Source of the DNA: a virus
Direction: 5' to 3' (one strand)
Virus record (IMG/VR): IMGVR_UViG_3300022602_000228
Coordinates: 1 to 38,134 of that record
Length of the DNA: 38,134 nucleotides
In this document: positions 30,025 through 37,848 of the stretch, piece by piece
How positions within the stretch are numbered: the first letter of the stretch is position 1
How the letters are laid out: every line of letters begins with the position of its first letter
Program-made: the position numbers and the translations under genes
The notes under the pieces: generated by a model
Told to the model about the DNA's origin: nothing
The model's database searches: none
The model's input: the letters and a program-made list of their open reading frames with translations, nothing else

Positions 30025-32130
30025 ATGTCAATTCGTGTTTTAGGTGACTTAGAACTTTCCGGCGTACTTCGTTGGAAAAAGAACCTTTCTGATTTTCCGT
30101 TAAACCCTGAGCCCTATACGCTTATCACAAAAGACGGTATTCCGTACTTTTACACTGAGCTTGTTAATAATTCAGGTTTTTTCTCATGGCAACCTATTGG
30201 CATTAAGCAAGCATCTTACTTGCATGTTCAAGGTGTTGCTTCATCGTTGTGGACAGTAACCCACAATTTTAATACAACAGATTTTGCTTATTTTATCTAT
30301 GACAGCAACCACAATTTAATGATTGCGGATATTGCTATTGTTGATCTAAATACCATAAAAATTGAGTTATCTGAGGCAATGACGGGAACGGTTGTTCTTT
30401 TCTCAATGCAATATTTAAACTCAACAACTGTTTCTGCAACACAGCAATTAAACCTAGGCTCTGCCGTGTTAACCAGTAATGCTGGCGTGCTAGAGATTAA
30501 TAACAATCCCGTTGCATTTACGCAATATGTTGATGCTCAAGATGCAGCGCTAGGCGCTAGAATCGATAATTTGGTTAGCAATGCTGATCCTTCTGCAATC
30601 GACAGTTTATCTGAAATTGTTGCAGCATTTAGTAATGCTGATGGTGATTTAAGTGCGGCTATTTCATCAATGAGCACTAGTGCTGCTTCTGCTCTGGCTG
30701 ATGAGTCTACAAGAGCACAAATAGCTGAAAATTCATTACAGAGTGCATTAGATATTGTCAATTCTGTTCTTGTAACTAAGGCTGATTCAGCTATTGTTGA
30801 TGCGCAGATCTCAGCATTAGAGGCTCAAATACTTTCAAATATTCAGGTTTCTAACTCTTCATTATCTAATAGTATTCCAACAGCTGTTAGTCAATTGATT
30901 AATGATGCCAATTATCAAACCGCAAGCAATGTCAGCGCCTCAATTGCTGCAGGAATCTCTGGCAAAGCTAATGCGTCATCTTTAGCTACAGTTGCAACAT
31001 CTGGTTCATATTTGGATTTGATAAATAAACCGACCATACCTGTTGTTCCAGTTAATGTTTCTGCATTTATTAATGATGCTGGTTATCAAACATCAGCTCA
31101 GGTTGCCAGTGCTATTGTTTCAGCTTCAGCTTCTGCTACTGGTAGTTCCTCAAATAATTTTGCTGTAAATACATTAACCGTGTCAGGCAACATTATGCCT
31201 GCGGTATCTGGGGTGTCTAATATTGGTTCGCCGACTGATAAATTTGATGCGATCTATACTAAAGAGCTTCATTTAGATGCCAATACTTTGTATTTGGATG
31301 GCGTTCCTGTTCTTGGTTCTACTGTAGCAACAATGAATTTTACTGCTGATGTAAATCAAGGCATTACTATTTCAACAAGTGGTACAGGTGAAACAGTTCT
31401 TAATTCACAAGCGGCCACTATTATTCAGACTAACGGTCAAAATGCGGATGTAGTTGTACAGTCTGGCGGCCAAGGCTCAATGACGCGCATATCATCATCA
31501 ACTCAAGTTGTTTTGACTGCTCCTGTCGTCAACATTCAAGGTGATCAAAGTATATCAGGTGCATTAACTGTTGCCGGCAACTTTTCCGTTAATGGCACAA
31601 CAACTTTTGTTAATACGGCAAATATGTCAATTAAAGACAATATTATTACTGTAAACAAAGGAGAGGCTGGATCTGGCGTCTCGTTGCGCTATGCCGGTAT
31701 TGATGTTGATCGCGGTGATTTGGCTAGGCAAAGATTGGTATGGGATGAAACTGTTGGTAAGTGGGTTGCCGGGCAAACAAACCAAGAAGTTGCATTGGCA
31801 ACTGAGCCATTTGTGACAGCTGCTATTGCCTCATCAACATCTAGCGTTTCTAAATCAAGTCTAGGCTTAAGTAATGTAGACAACACCTCGGATGCCAATA
31901 AGCCTGTATCAACTGCCACTGTTGCAGCTATTTCAGCAGAAACATCCAGAGCAGTTTCTGTAGAGAGTGCGTTGAGAAGTGATTTGAATGCTGAAATCAC
32001 AAGAGCAGAAGCAGCTGAGGCTTTGTTTTCACAGCAAGCTAATACTTACACTAAATCAGAGGTTGACGCAGCTATTGCTGCCGCAATTACAAAGGCATTG
32101 TCTGATTTTGCAGCTACTTTATACGATTAA
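30025..32130 (+). CDS. Fibre or whisker-type virion protein (701 aa)
   Basis: The N-terminal domain (MSIRVLGDLELSGVLRWKKN to about residue 150) is beta-rich and resembles the small protein at 26425 at IELSEAMTGTV. Residues about 170-250 (ALGARIDNLVSNADPSAIDS, SSMSTSAASALADE) match the long fibre at 26931. A SGSYLDLINKPTIPVVPVNV region is a common tail-fibre motif, as is IGSPTDKFDAIYTKELHLDA. The C-terminal part returns to coiled coil (ISAETSRAVSVESALRSDLN) and ends SDFAATLYD. It is preceded by AAAGGAAA. The protein shares its ending (F-A-A-T-L-Y) with the next gene at 32167, pointing to a family built from shared modules. Confidence 0.8.
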   Translation: MSIRVLGDLELSGVLRWKKNLSDFPLNPEPYTLITKDGIPYFYTELVNNSGFFSWQPIGIKQASYLHVQGVASSLWTVTHNFNTTDFAYFIYDSNHNLMIADIAIVDLNTIKIELSEAMTGTVVLFSMQYLNSTTVSATQQLNLGSAVLTSNAGVLEINNNPVAFTQYVDAQDAALGARIDNLVSNADPSAIDSLSEIVAAFSNADGDLSAAISSMSTSAASALADESTRAQIAENSLQSALDIVNSVLVTKADSAIVDAQISALEAQILSNIQVSNSSLSNSIPTAVSQLINDANYQTASNVSASIAAGISGKANASSLATVATSGSYLDLINKPTIPVVPVNVSAFINDAGYQTSAQVASAIVSASASATGSSSNNFAVNTLTVSGNIMPAVSGVSNIGSPTDKFDAIYTKELHLDANTLYLDGVPVLGSTVATMNFTADVNQGITISTSGTGETVLNSQAATIIQTNGQNADVVVQSGGQGSMTRISSSTQVVLTAPVVNIQGDQSISGALTVAGNFSVNGTTTFVNTANMSIKDNIITVNKGEAGSGVSLRYAGIDVDRGDLARQRLVWDETVGKWVAGQTNQEVALATEPFVTAAIASSTSSVSKSSLGLSNVDNTSDANKPVSTATVAAISAETSRAVSVESALRSDLNAEITRAEAAEALFSQQANTYTKSEVDAAIAAAITKALSDFAATLYD

Positions 32131-32166
32131 TTTTTTAGATAACTTACATCAATTTAGGAACATAAA

Positions 32167-33066
32167 ATGAGTACAACAATTGTAACAAGAGCATCAAAGG
32201 GAAGCCGTTTATCTTTTACTGAAATGGATAGCAACCTTACTAATTTGCAAGCTACTGCAGATGCGGCTGCATCTCAAGCGAATACTTATACAAAAACACA
32301 GGTAGACGCTAATGTAGCTGTAGTTGCTGCCAGTGTTTCTGCAGAAACAAGTAGAGCAACAGCGGCTGAAGCATTAAAGGCTCCTTTGGCGTCACCAACA
32401 TTTACCGGTACTGTTAGCGGTGTTACTGCAGCAATGGTAGGCTTAGGTAATGTCAACAATACGTCCGATACTGCTAAGCCTGTCTCTACTGCTACTGCTG
32501 CAGCGATTGCTGTTGAAACATCAAGAGCCCAAGCAGCTGAGGCACTATTAGCGCCACAGGCGACTACCTATACTAAAACCGAAACTGACGCCAAGATCCA
32601 AGCTGTTGTCGGCGCAGCTCCTGCTGCTTTAGACACATTAGTTGAGATCGCTACACAGCTTTCTTCTGATGAGTCTGCTGCTGCGGCTTTGACTACTGCT
32701 GTTTCTTTGAAAGCACCTTTAGCGTCACCAGCATTTACAGGCACAGTATCTGGCATTACTGCCGCCATGGTTGGGTTGGGTAATGTTAATAACACGTCTG
32801 ATTTAGCAAAACCTGTATCTACTGCTACAACTACAGCAATTGGCGTTGAAACTACAAGGGCGACTGCGGCTGAAGGTACTTTAACAACAAATCTAGCGGC
32901 TGAAGTTTCAAGAGCTCAAGCTGCAGAAGCTTTATTGGCTCCACAAGCGACTACCTATACTAAAACGCAAGTAGATTCTGCGATTGCAGCTCTTTATACA
33001 AAAGCTCAAGTTGATGCGGCTATTGCCACAGCTATTACTAACTTTGCAGCAACTTTATACGTTTAA
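32167..33066 (+). CDS. Fibre-family protein (299 aa)
   Basis: It begins MSTTIVTRASKGSRLSFTEM, almost the same as the next gene at 33124. It contains two copies of the unit LASPxFTGTVSGxTAAMVGLGNVNNTSD, common in fibre proteins, plus Ala-rich coiled coil (ETTRATAAEGTLTTNLAAEV) and a C-terminal ITNFAATLYV matching the end of the 701-residue fibre. A 112-base stretch, 32764-32875, is identical to 33277-33388 in the next gene. The gene looks like a recent partial duplicate within the fibre module. Role: probably a trimeric virion fibre or adaptor. Confidence 0.75.
   Translation: MSTTIVTRASKGSRLSFTEMDSNLTNLQATADAAASQANTYTKTQVDANVAVVAASVSAETSRATAAEALKAPLASPTFTGTVSGVTAAMVGLGNVNNTSDTAKPVSTATAAAIAVETSRAQAAEALLAPQATTYTKTETDAKIQAVVGAAPAALDTLVEIATQLSSDESAAAALTTAVSLKAPLASPAFTGTVSGITAAMVGLGNVNNTSDLAKPVSTATTTAIGVETTRATAAEGTLTTNLAAEVSRAQAAEALLAPQATTYTKTQVDSAIAALYTKAQVDAAIATAITNFAATLYV
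32764..32875. repeat. 112-bp exact direct repeat, copy 1
   Basis: Identical to 33277-33388. It codes for the segment AMVGLGNVNNTSDLAKPVST and the following ETTRATAAE part of two neighbouring fibre-family proteins. Perfect identity at the DNA level indicates a very recent duplication or gene conversion. Confidence 0.9.
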
Positions 33067-33074
33067 TTTTTCCC

Positions 33075-33098
33075 GAGTGGGTAGCAAGCTACCCACTC
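33075..33098 (+). terminator. Hairpin between fibre-family genes
   Basis: GAGTGGGTAGC and GCTACCCACTC form a perfect 11-bp stem with an AA loop. No T run follows, so it is an imperfect terminator candidate; it may instead stabilise the upstream mRNA or act in regulation. Confidence 0.5.
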
Positions 33099-33123
33099 CA
33101 TTCTCTATTATTGGAGCCTAAAA

Positions 33124-33480
33124 ATGAGTACAACAATTGTAACAAGAGCGTCAAAAGGTGGCCGATTATCTTTTACAGATATGGACAACAACCTTATTAA
33201 TTTACAAGCTACTGCAGATGCAGCTGCTCCTAAAGCCTCCCCAACATTCACTGGCACTGTTTCAGGAATTACAGCAGCCATGGTTGGGTTGGGTAATGTT
33301 AATAACACGTCTGATTTAGCAAAACCTGTATCTACTGCTACAACTACAGCAATTGGCGTTGAAACTACAAGGGCGACTGCGGCTGAAGCAACACTAACTA
33401 CTGCTCTAAATGCTGCTGTAGCGCGTATTACCGCTTTGGAAAATGCATTGTTGAGCATTACTTGGTCAACATCAATCTAA
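33124..33480 (+). CDS. Short fibre-family protein (118 aa)
   Basis: The product has the same start as the gene at 32167 (MSTTIVTRASKGGRLSFTDM) followed by one FTGTVSGITAAMVGLGNVNN unit and a coiled-coil end (TRATAAEATLTTALNAAVAR). It is equivalent to the 299-residue neighbour with the inner part deleted, and shares 112 identical bases with it. GGAG lies before its ATG. It may form a short fibre or a heteromer with the longer version. Confidence 0.7.
   Translation: MSTTIVTRASKGGRLSFTDMDNNLINLQATADAAAPKASPTFTGTVSGITAAMVGLGNVNNTSDLAKPVSTATTTAIGVETTRATAAEATLTTALNAAVARITALENALLSITWSTSI
33277..33388. repeat. 112-bp exact direct repeat, copy 2
   Basis: Second copy of the repeat at 32764-32875, inside the 118-residue fibre-family gene. 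Confidence 0.9.
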
Positions 33481-33498
33481 TTAATTGAGGGGTTATAG

Positions 33499-34587
33499 AT
33501 GCCAATTATTAGAGATCAAGATCAAACTGTATCGCTTACCTTACGTTCAGGCGGGGCTGCGATTACTATTGATCCTACAGCATCTGTAACTGTTCAGTTA
33601 TTTGCGGCCAACGGAACTACGTCTATTTCTGGCGTGGTTTCTGTTGATCCGTATGCGATAGGGGCTAATTGGGCGCATGGTATTGTGGTCGTTGATTTGA
33701 CGGCTGAGGATACGATTAATGTTATGCCTCCGTCTGTTGTTTTCTTAGTTACGGCCAAGATCAATGGACATACTAAAGTGTGGTCTGCTTCTGTGCAGTC
33801 TATAGATAGTGCGCCTGTTGTTATGTCTGCATTAAGTGATAAAACGACAGCCATTAGTAGATTAAGATCGGCTTTAATGCTAGGTGTAGCAAGTAAGCTC
33901 AATGTTGATACTTCGTTAATTCTTGATGATGAATTATGGGATTATTGGAATGCTGCTGAGGCTGACGCGCAAAGACGATTAGCCGTCCCTTTGCAACCTA
34001 CACAAATATTTGATCATCAACCGACTCAGGATGAGATTAGCTCATTGGCGGGAATGCCTTATATGGTTGAGCCTGGCTATGATATGCCACCCGATTTTTT
34101 TGGATCGCAATCTTGGGGAGCGATTAAGTTACGCTATTGCCCTGCGATTCAGGTACAGAGAGTAAGGCTTATTTATCCTTCAATGGAAACGCAAATGTTC
34201 GAGATTCCGTTGAACTGGATTAAGTTAGATAACAAATACGGAATGATACATATTATCCCGGGTCCAAATCTAAATACTGCGCCATTGTCTATTTTTATGA
34301 TGCAGGCGATAGCTTCAGGTGTGCAAATACCACATGTGTTACGCATAACCTATCAAGCTGGCATTAATGGACAAAGCCCTGAGTTTTACGATTTAGCTGA
34401 CTTGGTTAAGCAAATGGCGTTACTGCGTATTATGCAAAATGCTTTTGCACCTATGTCTGGTTCAATATCGGCTGATGGTTTGAGTCAGTCCTATTCGATG
34501 GATATTATCAAATTTCAAGATGATATTGAAAGGCGTTTAAGCGTTATTCGTGAGCGTTTAATTGGCCCTACTTGGGGTGTTTTGTAA
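33499..34587 (+). CDS. Head-tail connector-type protein (362 aa)
   Basis: The N-terminal 110 residues (RDQDQTVSLTLRSGGAAITI) form a beta-rich domain that could be an Ig-like or adaptor part. The remaining 250 residues begin with helices (TAISRLRSALMLGVASKLNV, DDELWDYWNAAEADAQRRLA) as in phage head-tail adaptors, then a beta part with VQRVRLIYPSMETQMFEIPL, and a helical C-terminus with QDDIERRLSVIRERL. Position after the head and fibre genes and before neck and tail-completion genes suggests it joins head and tail. A GAGGGG precedes the ATG. The family is not certain. Confidence 0.6.
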   Translation: MPIIRDQDQTVSLTLRSGGAAITIDPTASVTVQLFAANGTTSISGVVSVDPYAIGANWAHGIVVVDLTAEDTINVMPPSVVFLVTAKINGHTKVWSASVQSIDSAPVVMSALSDKTTAISRLRSALMLGVASKLNVDTSLILDDELWDYWNAAEADAQRRLAVPLQPTQIFDHQPTQDEISSLAGMPYMVEPGYDMPPDFFGSQSWGAIKLRYCPAIQVQRVRLIYPSMETQMFEIPLNWIKLDNKYGMIHIIPGPNLNTAPLSIFMMQAIASGVQIPHVLRITYQAGINGQSPEFYDLADLVKQMALLRIMQNAFAPMSGSISADGLSQSYSMDIIKFQDDIERRLSVIRERLIGPTWGVL

Positions 34588-35216
34588 TGAGGCTTAGTCC
34601 TAGCGCATTTAATTCACATTTAAATGTAATGGGGCAGTCATTTGGCTGGCGCAAGGCTTTTGCTTGTCCTTGCATTAATCCACACTCTGGAGCAGCTAAG
34701 CCTAATTGTCCTTATTGTGGTGGTAAGGGCAGGCTTTGGTCTGATTCTGTCGATGGTAAGGCGGGTATTATTGGTAGAGATGCTTTAAAAGATTTTGCCT
34801 CATTTGGCGTTTGGGATCAGGGCGATATTATGCTATCGATTCCTTCTGATTCGCCACTTTATCAAATTGGTCAATATGATAGAGCTATGCCAACTAATCG
34901 TAGTGAGCCTTTTTCTATCAATATGACCAGAGGTCAAAATGATATTATGAGAACACCAGTGCTGTCGATAGATAGGGCATTTTGGCTAGATAGCAATAAT
35001 ATTATTCAAGAGGCAGGAACTCCTGCTGTTGGGAAGGACGGTGTATTGACATGGAATACCAATGCGCCGCCTGTGGGAGCAACTTATTCTTTAACCGGTC
35101 GTCGCCGTCAAGAATATTTTGTTTATGCAGAGATGCCGTTTGATAGACCTATTCATTACGGCTTAACCTTACCCCGTCGTGTCGTTATTAGACGATTTGA
35201 TCTCTATGGAAAATAA
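34587..35216 (+). CDS. Neck-region protein with N-terminal zinc motif (209 aa)
   Basis: The ATG at 34587 overlaps the previous stop (TAATG). The N-terminus carries Cys pairs in FACPCINPHSGAAKPNCPYC and GGKGRLW, a zinc-finger-like layout typical of a family of short phage neck proteins encoded next to head-tail connectors. The C-terminal part is beta-rich, ending RRVVIRRFDLYGK. It is in a run of tightly spaced genes (33499-36503). A role in the head-tail joint is inferred from order. Confidence 0.6.
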   Translation: MRLSPSAFNSHLNVMGQSFGWRKAFACPCINPHSGAAKPNCPYCGGKGRLWSDSVDGKAGIIGRDALKDFASFGVWDQGDIMLSIPSDSPLYQIGQYDRAMPTNRSEPFSINMTRGQNDIMRTPVLSIDRAFWLDSNNIIQEAGTPAVGKDGVLTWNTNAPPVGATYSLTGRRRQEYFVYAEMPFDRPIHYGLTLPRRVVIRRFDLYGK

Positions 35217-35218
35217 AT

Positions 35219-35716
35219 ATGTCCCACGAAATGAAGCACTCTATCACTGAATTTATTGTGATACCTGATCATGAAAAAAGAACTGAATCGGCATTGTTTG
35301 CAAAGAATAAAAGAACGCTAGTTAAGCAGCTTGATCTGCCTTGCTGGGTATGCGGTAGTCGTGATTCTCGTGAGGTTCACCATTTGCATGAGTGGGCTTT
35401 ATGGGGCGCACTTGATCCTGAAAAAGTATTAGACACCTTGCATATTTTTGATCCTTATGGATACACGCACAATATGGGTGAAAAAGACATTGAGTCTCCT
35501 GATGATATTCGCAATCTGCTTGTGTTATGCGGGCATTGTGAGATTGATGGTATTCCTGTTGCGGGCGGTCATCATCGAGGTGTTGATGCTGGTATTCATG
35601 ATTTAACATTTCCGACATGGATAGCTCAACGAGCCACTAAAGATGGAATCTCTATCACTAAGGCTATTTTGCATGTTAAAAATCTTGATTCTAAACTAGC
35701 TAATAAGCATGACTAA
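35219..35716 (+). CDS. HNH-like nuclease in the neck module (165 aa)
   Basis: Cys42 and Cys45 in PCWVCGSRDS, His54-His55 in REVHHLHEW, and NLLVLCGHCEIDG (about residues 103-115) followed by GGHHRGVDAGIHDL give the Cys-His skeleton of HNH-type nucleases with a structural zinc site. HNH proteins encoded in head operons of many phages assist terminase during packaging. Here it sits between neck and tail-completion genes, away from terminase. The spacing is not canonical, so it may be a phage-specific HNH variant with or without activity. Confidence 0.6.
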   Translation: MSHEMKHSITEFIVIPDHEKRTESALFAKNKRTLVKQLDLPCWVCGSRDSREVHHLHEWALWGALDPEKVLDTLHIFDPYGYTHNMGEKDIESPDDIRNLLVLCGHCEIDGIPVAGGHHRGVDAGIHDLTFPTWIAQRATKDGISITKAILHVKNLDSKLANKHD

Positions 35717-36503
35717 ATACAATGTTTCTATAGATCTGTCTGAACTATATGAGGCTAACGGCGCTATTGCAAAGGCTATTTTCGGCAATGTGGCAACTTC
35801 AGTTAAGTCGGTAGCTCATGAGGGTGCTTATAAATGGAAAGATTCGGTCAATAAGGCTAAGCTTTGGTCGGGTGAGAAAAAGCCTTATATCAAGTCAATC
35901 AATGTAGTTAGTACCGGTGATTTTTCAGCTGAAATTAGCTCTGAATATGAGTATGCTGCTGAAATAGAAAACGGTAGGCCGCTCAAAGATTTAAAGCGAA
36001 TGCTTCAGACTTCGCAAAAAACTCGCGCATCTAAAAAAGGCAATAAATACCTTATTATTCCATTTAGACATAATGTTCCTGGTAGTGATGCTCACGCTAT
36101 GGATATGCCATCTTCAGTTTATGCGTCAGCCGAAAGTTTAGCGCCTTCTTATGTTTTGCCAACCATGTCAAAAAACTCGGGGCTTAGATTGTCAGCAAGC
36201 GGACATCATGTAAAAAAATATTCGTATGAATGGGGTGGAAGATTGCCAGAAGGCTTAATGCCCAAGCTTAAAGATCATCATAAAACGGATATTTACGCGA
36301 GCATGGTTAAGTTTGATACTTCTACTCCTCATGCTAAATCATCTTCTTATATGACTTTTAGAGTCATGTCTGAAAAATCCTCTGGCTGGATTATTCCTGC
36401 TAAGCCAGGTCTTTATTTAGCTCAAAATGTCTCTAATCAATTGCAGCCTTTGCTTGAAAAAGCTGTGGGCGGTGCTGTTACCTTAAAATCTTTAAAGCTT
36501 TAA
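35709..36503 (+). CDS. Tail-completion or HK97 gp10-like protein (264 aa)
   Basis: The start overlaps the HNH gene by eight bases. The N-terminal region (VSIDLSELYEANGAIAKAIF to AYKWKDSVNKAK) and the following beta part (SINVVSTGDFSAEISSEYEY and AAEIENGRP) resemble gp10-like tail-completion proteins, where a helical N-terminus precedes a small beta domain with the E-Y-A-x-x-x-E-x-G segment. At 264 residues it is longer than most gp10 family members (about 110-170) and carries an extra C-terminal domain. It closes the structural block visible here. Confidence 0.6.
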   Translation: MTKYNVSIDLSELYEANGAIAKAIFGNVATSVKSVAHEGAYKWKDSVNKAKLWSGEKKPYIKSINVVSTGDFSAEISSEYEYAAEIENGRPLKDLKRMLQTSQKTRASKKGNKYLIIPFRHNVPGSDAHAMDMPSSVYASAESLAPSYVLPTMSKNSGLRLSASGHHVKKYSYEWGGRLPEGLMPKLKDHHKTDIYASMVKFDTSTPHAKSSSYMTFRVMSEKSSGWIIPAKPGLYLAQNVSNQLQPLLEKAVGGAVTLKSLKL

Positions 36504-36512
36504 AGCTTTAAT

Positions 36513-36546
36513 TATTCTCAAAACGAGAATATTCGTTTTGAGAATA
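36513..36546. promoter_or_regulatory. Long palindrome after the tail-completion gene
   Basis: Two arms of 14 bases (TATTCTCAAAACGA and TCGTTTTGAGAATA) are perfectly complementary with a six-base centre. Inside it, ATTCTC/GAGAAT also forms a smaller palindrome. It lies 10 bases after the stop of the last plus-strand gene. It lacks a clean T run, so it could be a bidirectional terminator, an operator or a recombination site. Confidence 0.6.
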
Positions 36547-36592
36547 TTTAGTTAAAGGGGCAGGTAAGTTATTTGGCGGCAGTGTGAATAAA

Positions 36593-36612
36593 TAGCCACG
36601 TCCCTGTGGCTA
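36593..36612 (-). terminator. Terminator candidate of the minus-strand gene at 36620
   Basis: TAGCCAC and GTGGCTA form a 7-bp stem around six bases, eight bases after the stop codon of the minus-strand gene, followed on that strand by a T-rich tract (TTTATT). Confidence 0.45.
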
Positions 36613-36619
36613 CAAATTC

Positions 36620-36973
36620 TTAAGCCTCCAATCTACCTAAAAGCTCATCTTTTTTGATGACGATATAACCCTCTTTAATCAAGTCATCAATAAACTGTTC
36701 TTTGCTTTTAACTTCCTGATCGCTAGTTAATGCCATTACTATAGTCATTTCATCTAAGGCTTGGGTGACTAACCAGCGCCTATGCTTAAAGTCTACCAGC
36801 GGCGCGAGATTAATCGTGATGCTGTTATGTTGATGTGCTTCGGGTTTCTCTACTAACTCGCCTACTAACGATTTAGCGCGCTCTTCTATTTCTTTACTGC
36901 TTTGGAATCCGCATTCAAACCGACCACCTCGCTCCATGCGAAAGTTTACGGTTAAACTTGGTACGAGCTTCAC
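36620..36973 (-). CDS. Antirepressor-like gene fragment, fused upstream to IS605-type end sequence
   Basis: The minus-strand frame has a GTG start at 36973. From about residue 25 onward it reads SSKEIEERAKSLVGELVEKP, then HQHNSITINLAP and RRWLVTQALDEM, clearly homologous to the gene at 1-663. The first 25 codons (SLTVNFRMERGGRFECGF) have no counterpart there and coincide with the end of the IS-like TnpB region. The likely reading is that an IS605-type element removed the 5' part of an antirepressor-like gene. Whether the remaining 3' part is expressed is unknown; a terminator candidate follows. Confidence 0.5.
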   Translation of the reverse strand: MKLVPSLTVNFRMERGGRFECGFQSSKEIEERAKSLVGELVEKPEAHQHNSITINLAPLVDFKHRRWLVTQALDEMTIVMALTSDQEVKSKEQFIDDLIKEGYIVIKKDELLGRLEA

Positions 36974-36997
36974 GGCTACCCTGAAACAAGCAACAGC
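36905..36997 (-). ncRNA. Possible omega RNA / right end of the IS605-type element
   Basis: The 93 bases after the TnpB stop, up to where homology with the antirepressor-like gene begins, should contain the element's right end. In IS200/IS605 elements this region is transcribed with tnpB as the guide omega RNA, whose 3' end reads into flanking DNA. A GGTGGTCGGTTTGAATGCGG segment near the end is a candidate structural part. The boundary is estimated from neighbouring homology and not from a recognised consensus. Confidence 0.3.
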
Positions 36998-37789
36998 TTA
37001 TGCTGCGACCTTTTCAGGTGGATTTGTAGCTCCACTCAATTGTCGTTCCCCGACAGTTTTAATATTGATTGCAGCATTTAAGTCACGATCAATGACTAAG
37101 CCACATTCGCAAGCGTAAGTGCGCTGCGATAATTTCATTTCACGGATCTTTCCGCAAGCACTACACGTCTTGGTGCTTGGATACCAGCGACTGATCTTAA
37201 CCACTGTTTTCCCATACCATTCAGCTTTGTAGTTGATTTGCCTGTTTAACTCGCCTATCCCCACATCTGCAACCGCTTTAGATAACTTGCGATTTTTTAA
37301 TATGCCAGCGACATTCAAGTCTTCAACACAGATTACATCATACTCGCTCACCAGTTTCGTAGTGAGTTTGTGCAAAAAATCCTTACGGGAATTGGCTATC
37401 TTCTCGTGAATCTTTGCAAGTACAATCCGTTGCTTATGCCATCCATTACTGCCTTTTTTCTTTTTGCTTAGCTTGCGTCCTGCTTTTTTAAGCTGACGTT
37501 GATATTTATAGGTAAATCTAGGTGCGCCTGAATGAGCGTTATCACTAGTGACAATGACATCTTTAATGCCCACATCAATACCGACCACTTTACCTGTAGA
37601 GGGCTTTAGCGCCTGCTCAACTTCACACATGAAGCCCACAAAATAGTTGCCACTAGCTGACTTACTGACCGTAACCATCTTAGGTACGCCACCTGGTACT
37701 TGTGACCATTTGATGTTTAATTCACCCAGATTAGGCAGCTTCAGGTATTGTCCTGCGCGATAATTTTTGAGTACATGTCGCTGATCCAA
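36998..37789 (-). pseudogene. tnpB: 5'-truncated IS605-type TnpB (RNA-guided nuclease family)
   Basis: The frame codes 263 residues from a TTG at 37789. The RuvC triad is present: Asp in VVGIDVGIKD, Glu in VICVEDLNVAG and Asp in LVIDRDLNAAINI. The zinc ribbon has CSACG and CECG, and QRTYACECG. Functional TnpB proteins have about 370-400 residues; the first 100 to 120, with the RNA and target-adjacent-motif recognition parts, are missing. Upstream codons (about 13 more before a stop) belong to DUF1640 flanking sequence with no ATG. No tnpA is near. It is thus a truncated, probably inactive, mobile element remnant, though the catalytic half is intact. Confidence 0.85.
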
Positions 37790-37798
37790 TTGATAGCG

Positions 37799-37848
37799 AT
37801 AGATACTCGAAACATTTGGGGTGCGTCAAATTAAAGCAACTTCACCAA
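37799..37848. repeat. 50-bp exact direct repeat, copy 2
   Basis: Identical to 13909-13958. It holds the 3' flank and last six codons of the truncated DUF1640 gene and directly abuts the truncated tnpB, which suggests that the breakpoint lies at 37798/37799. Confidence 0.9.

Noticed and set aside
30297-33902. Several minus-strand open frames antisense to fibre and connector genes
   Set aside because: They arise from the Ala/Thr/Ser-rich composition of the fibre genes and lack starts with ribosome binding sites.
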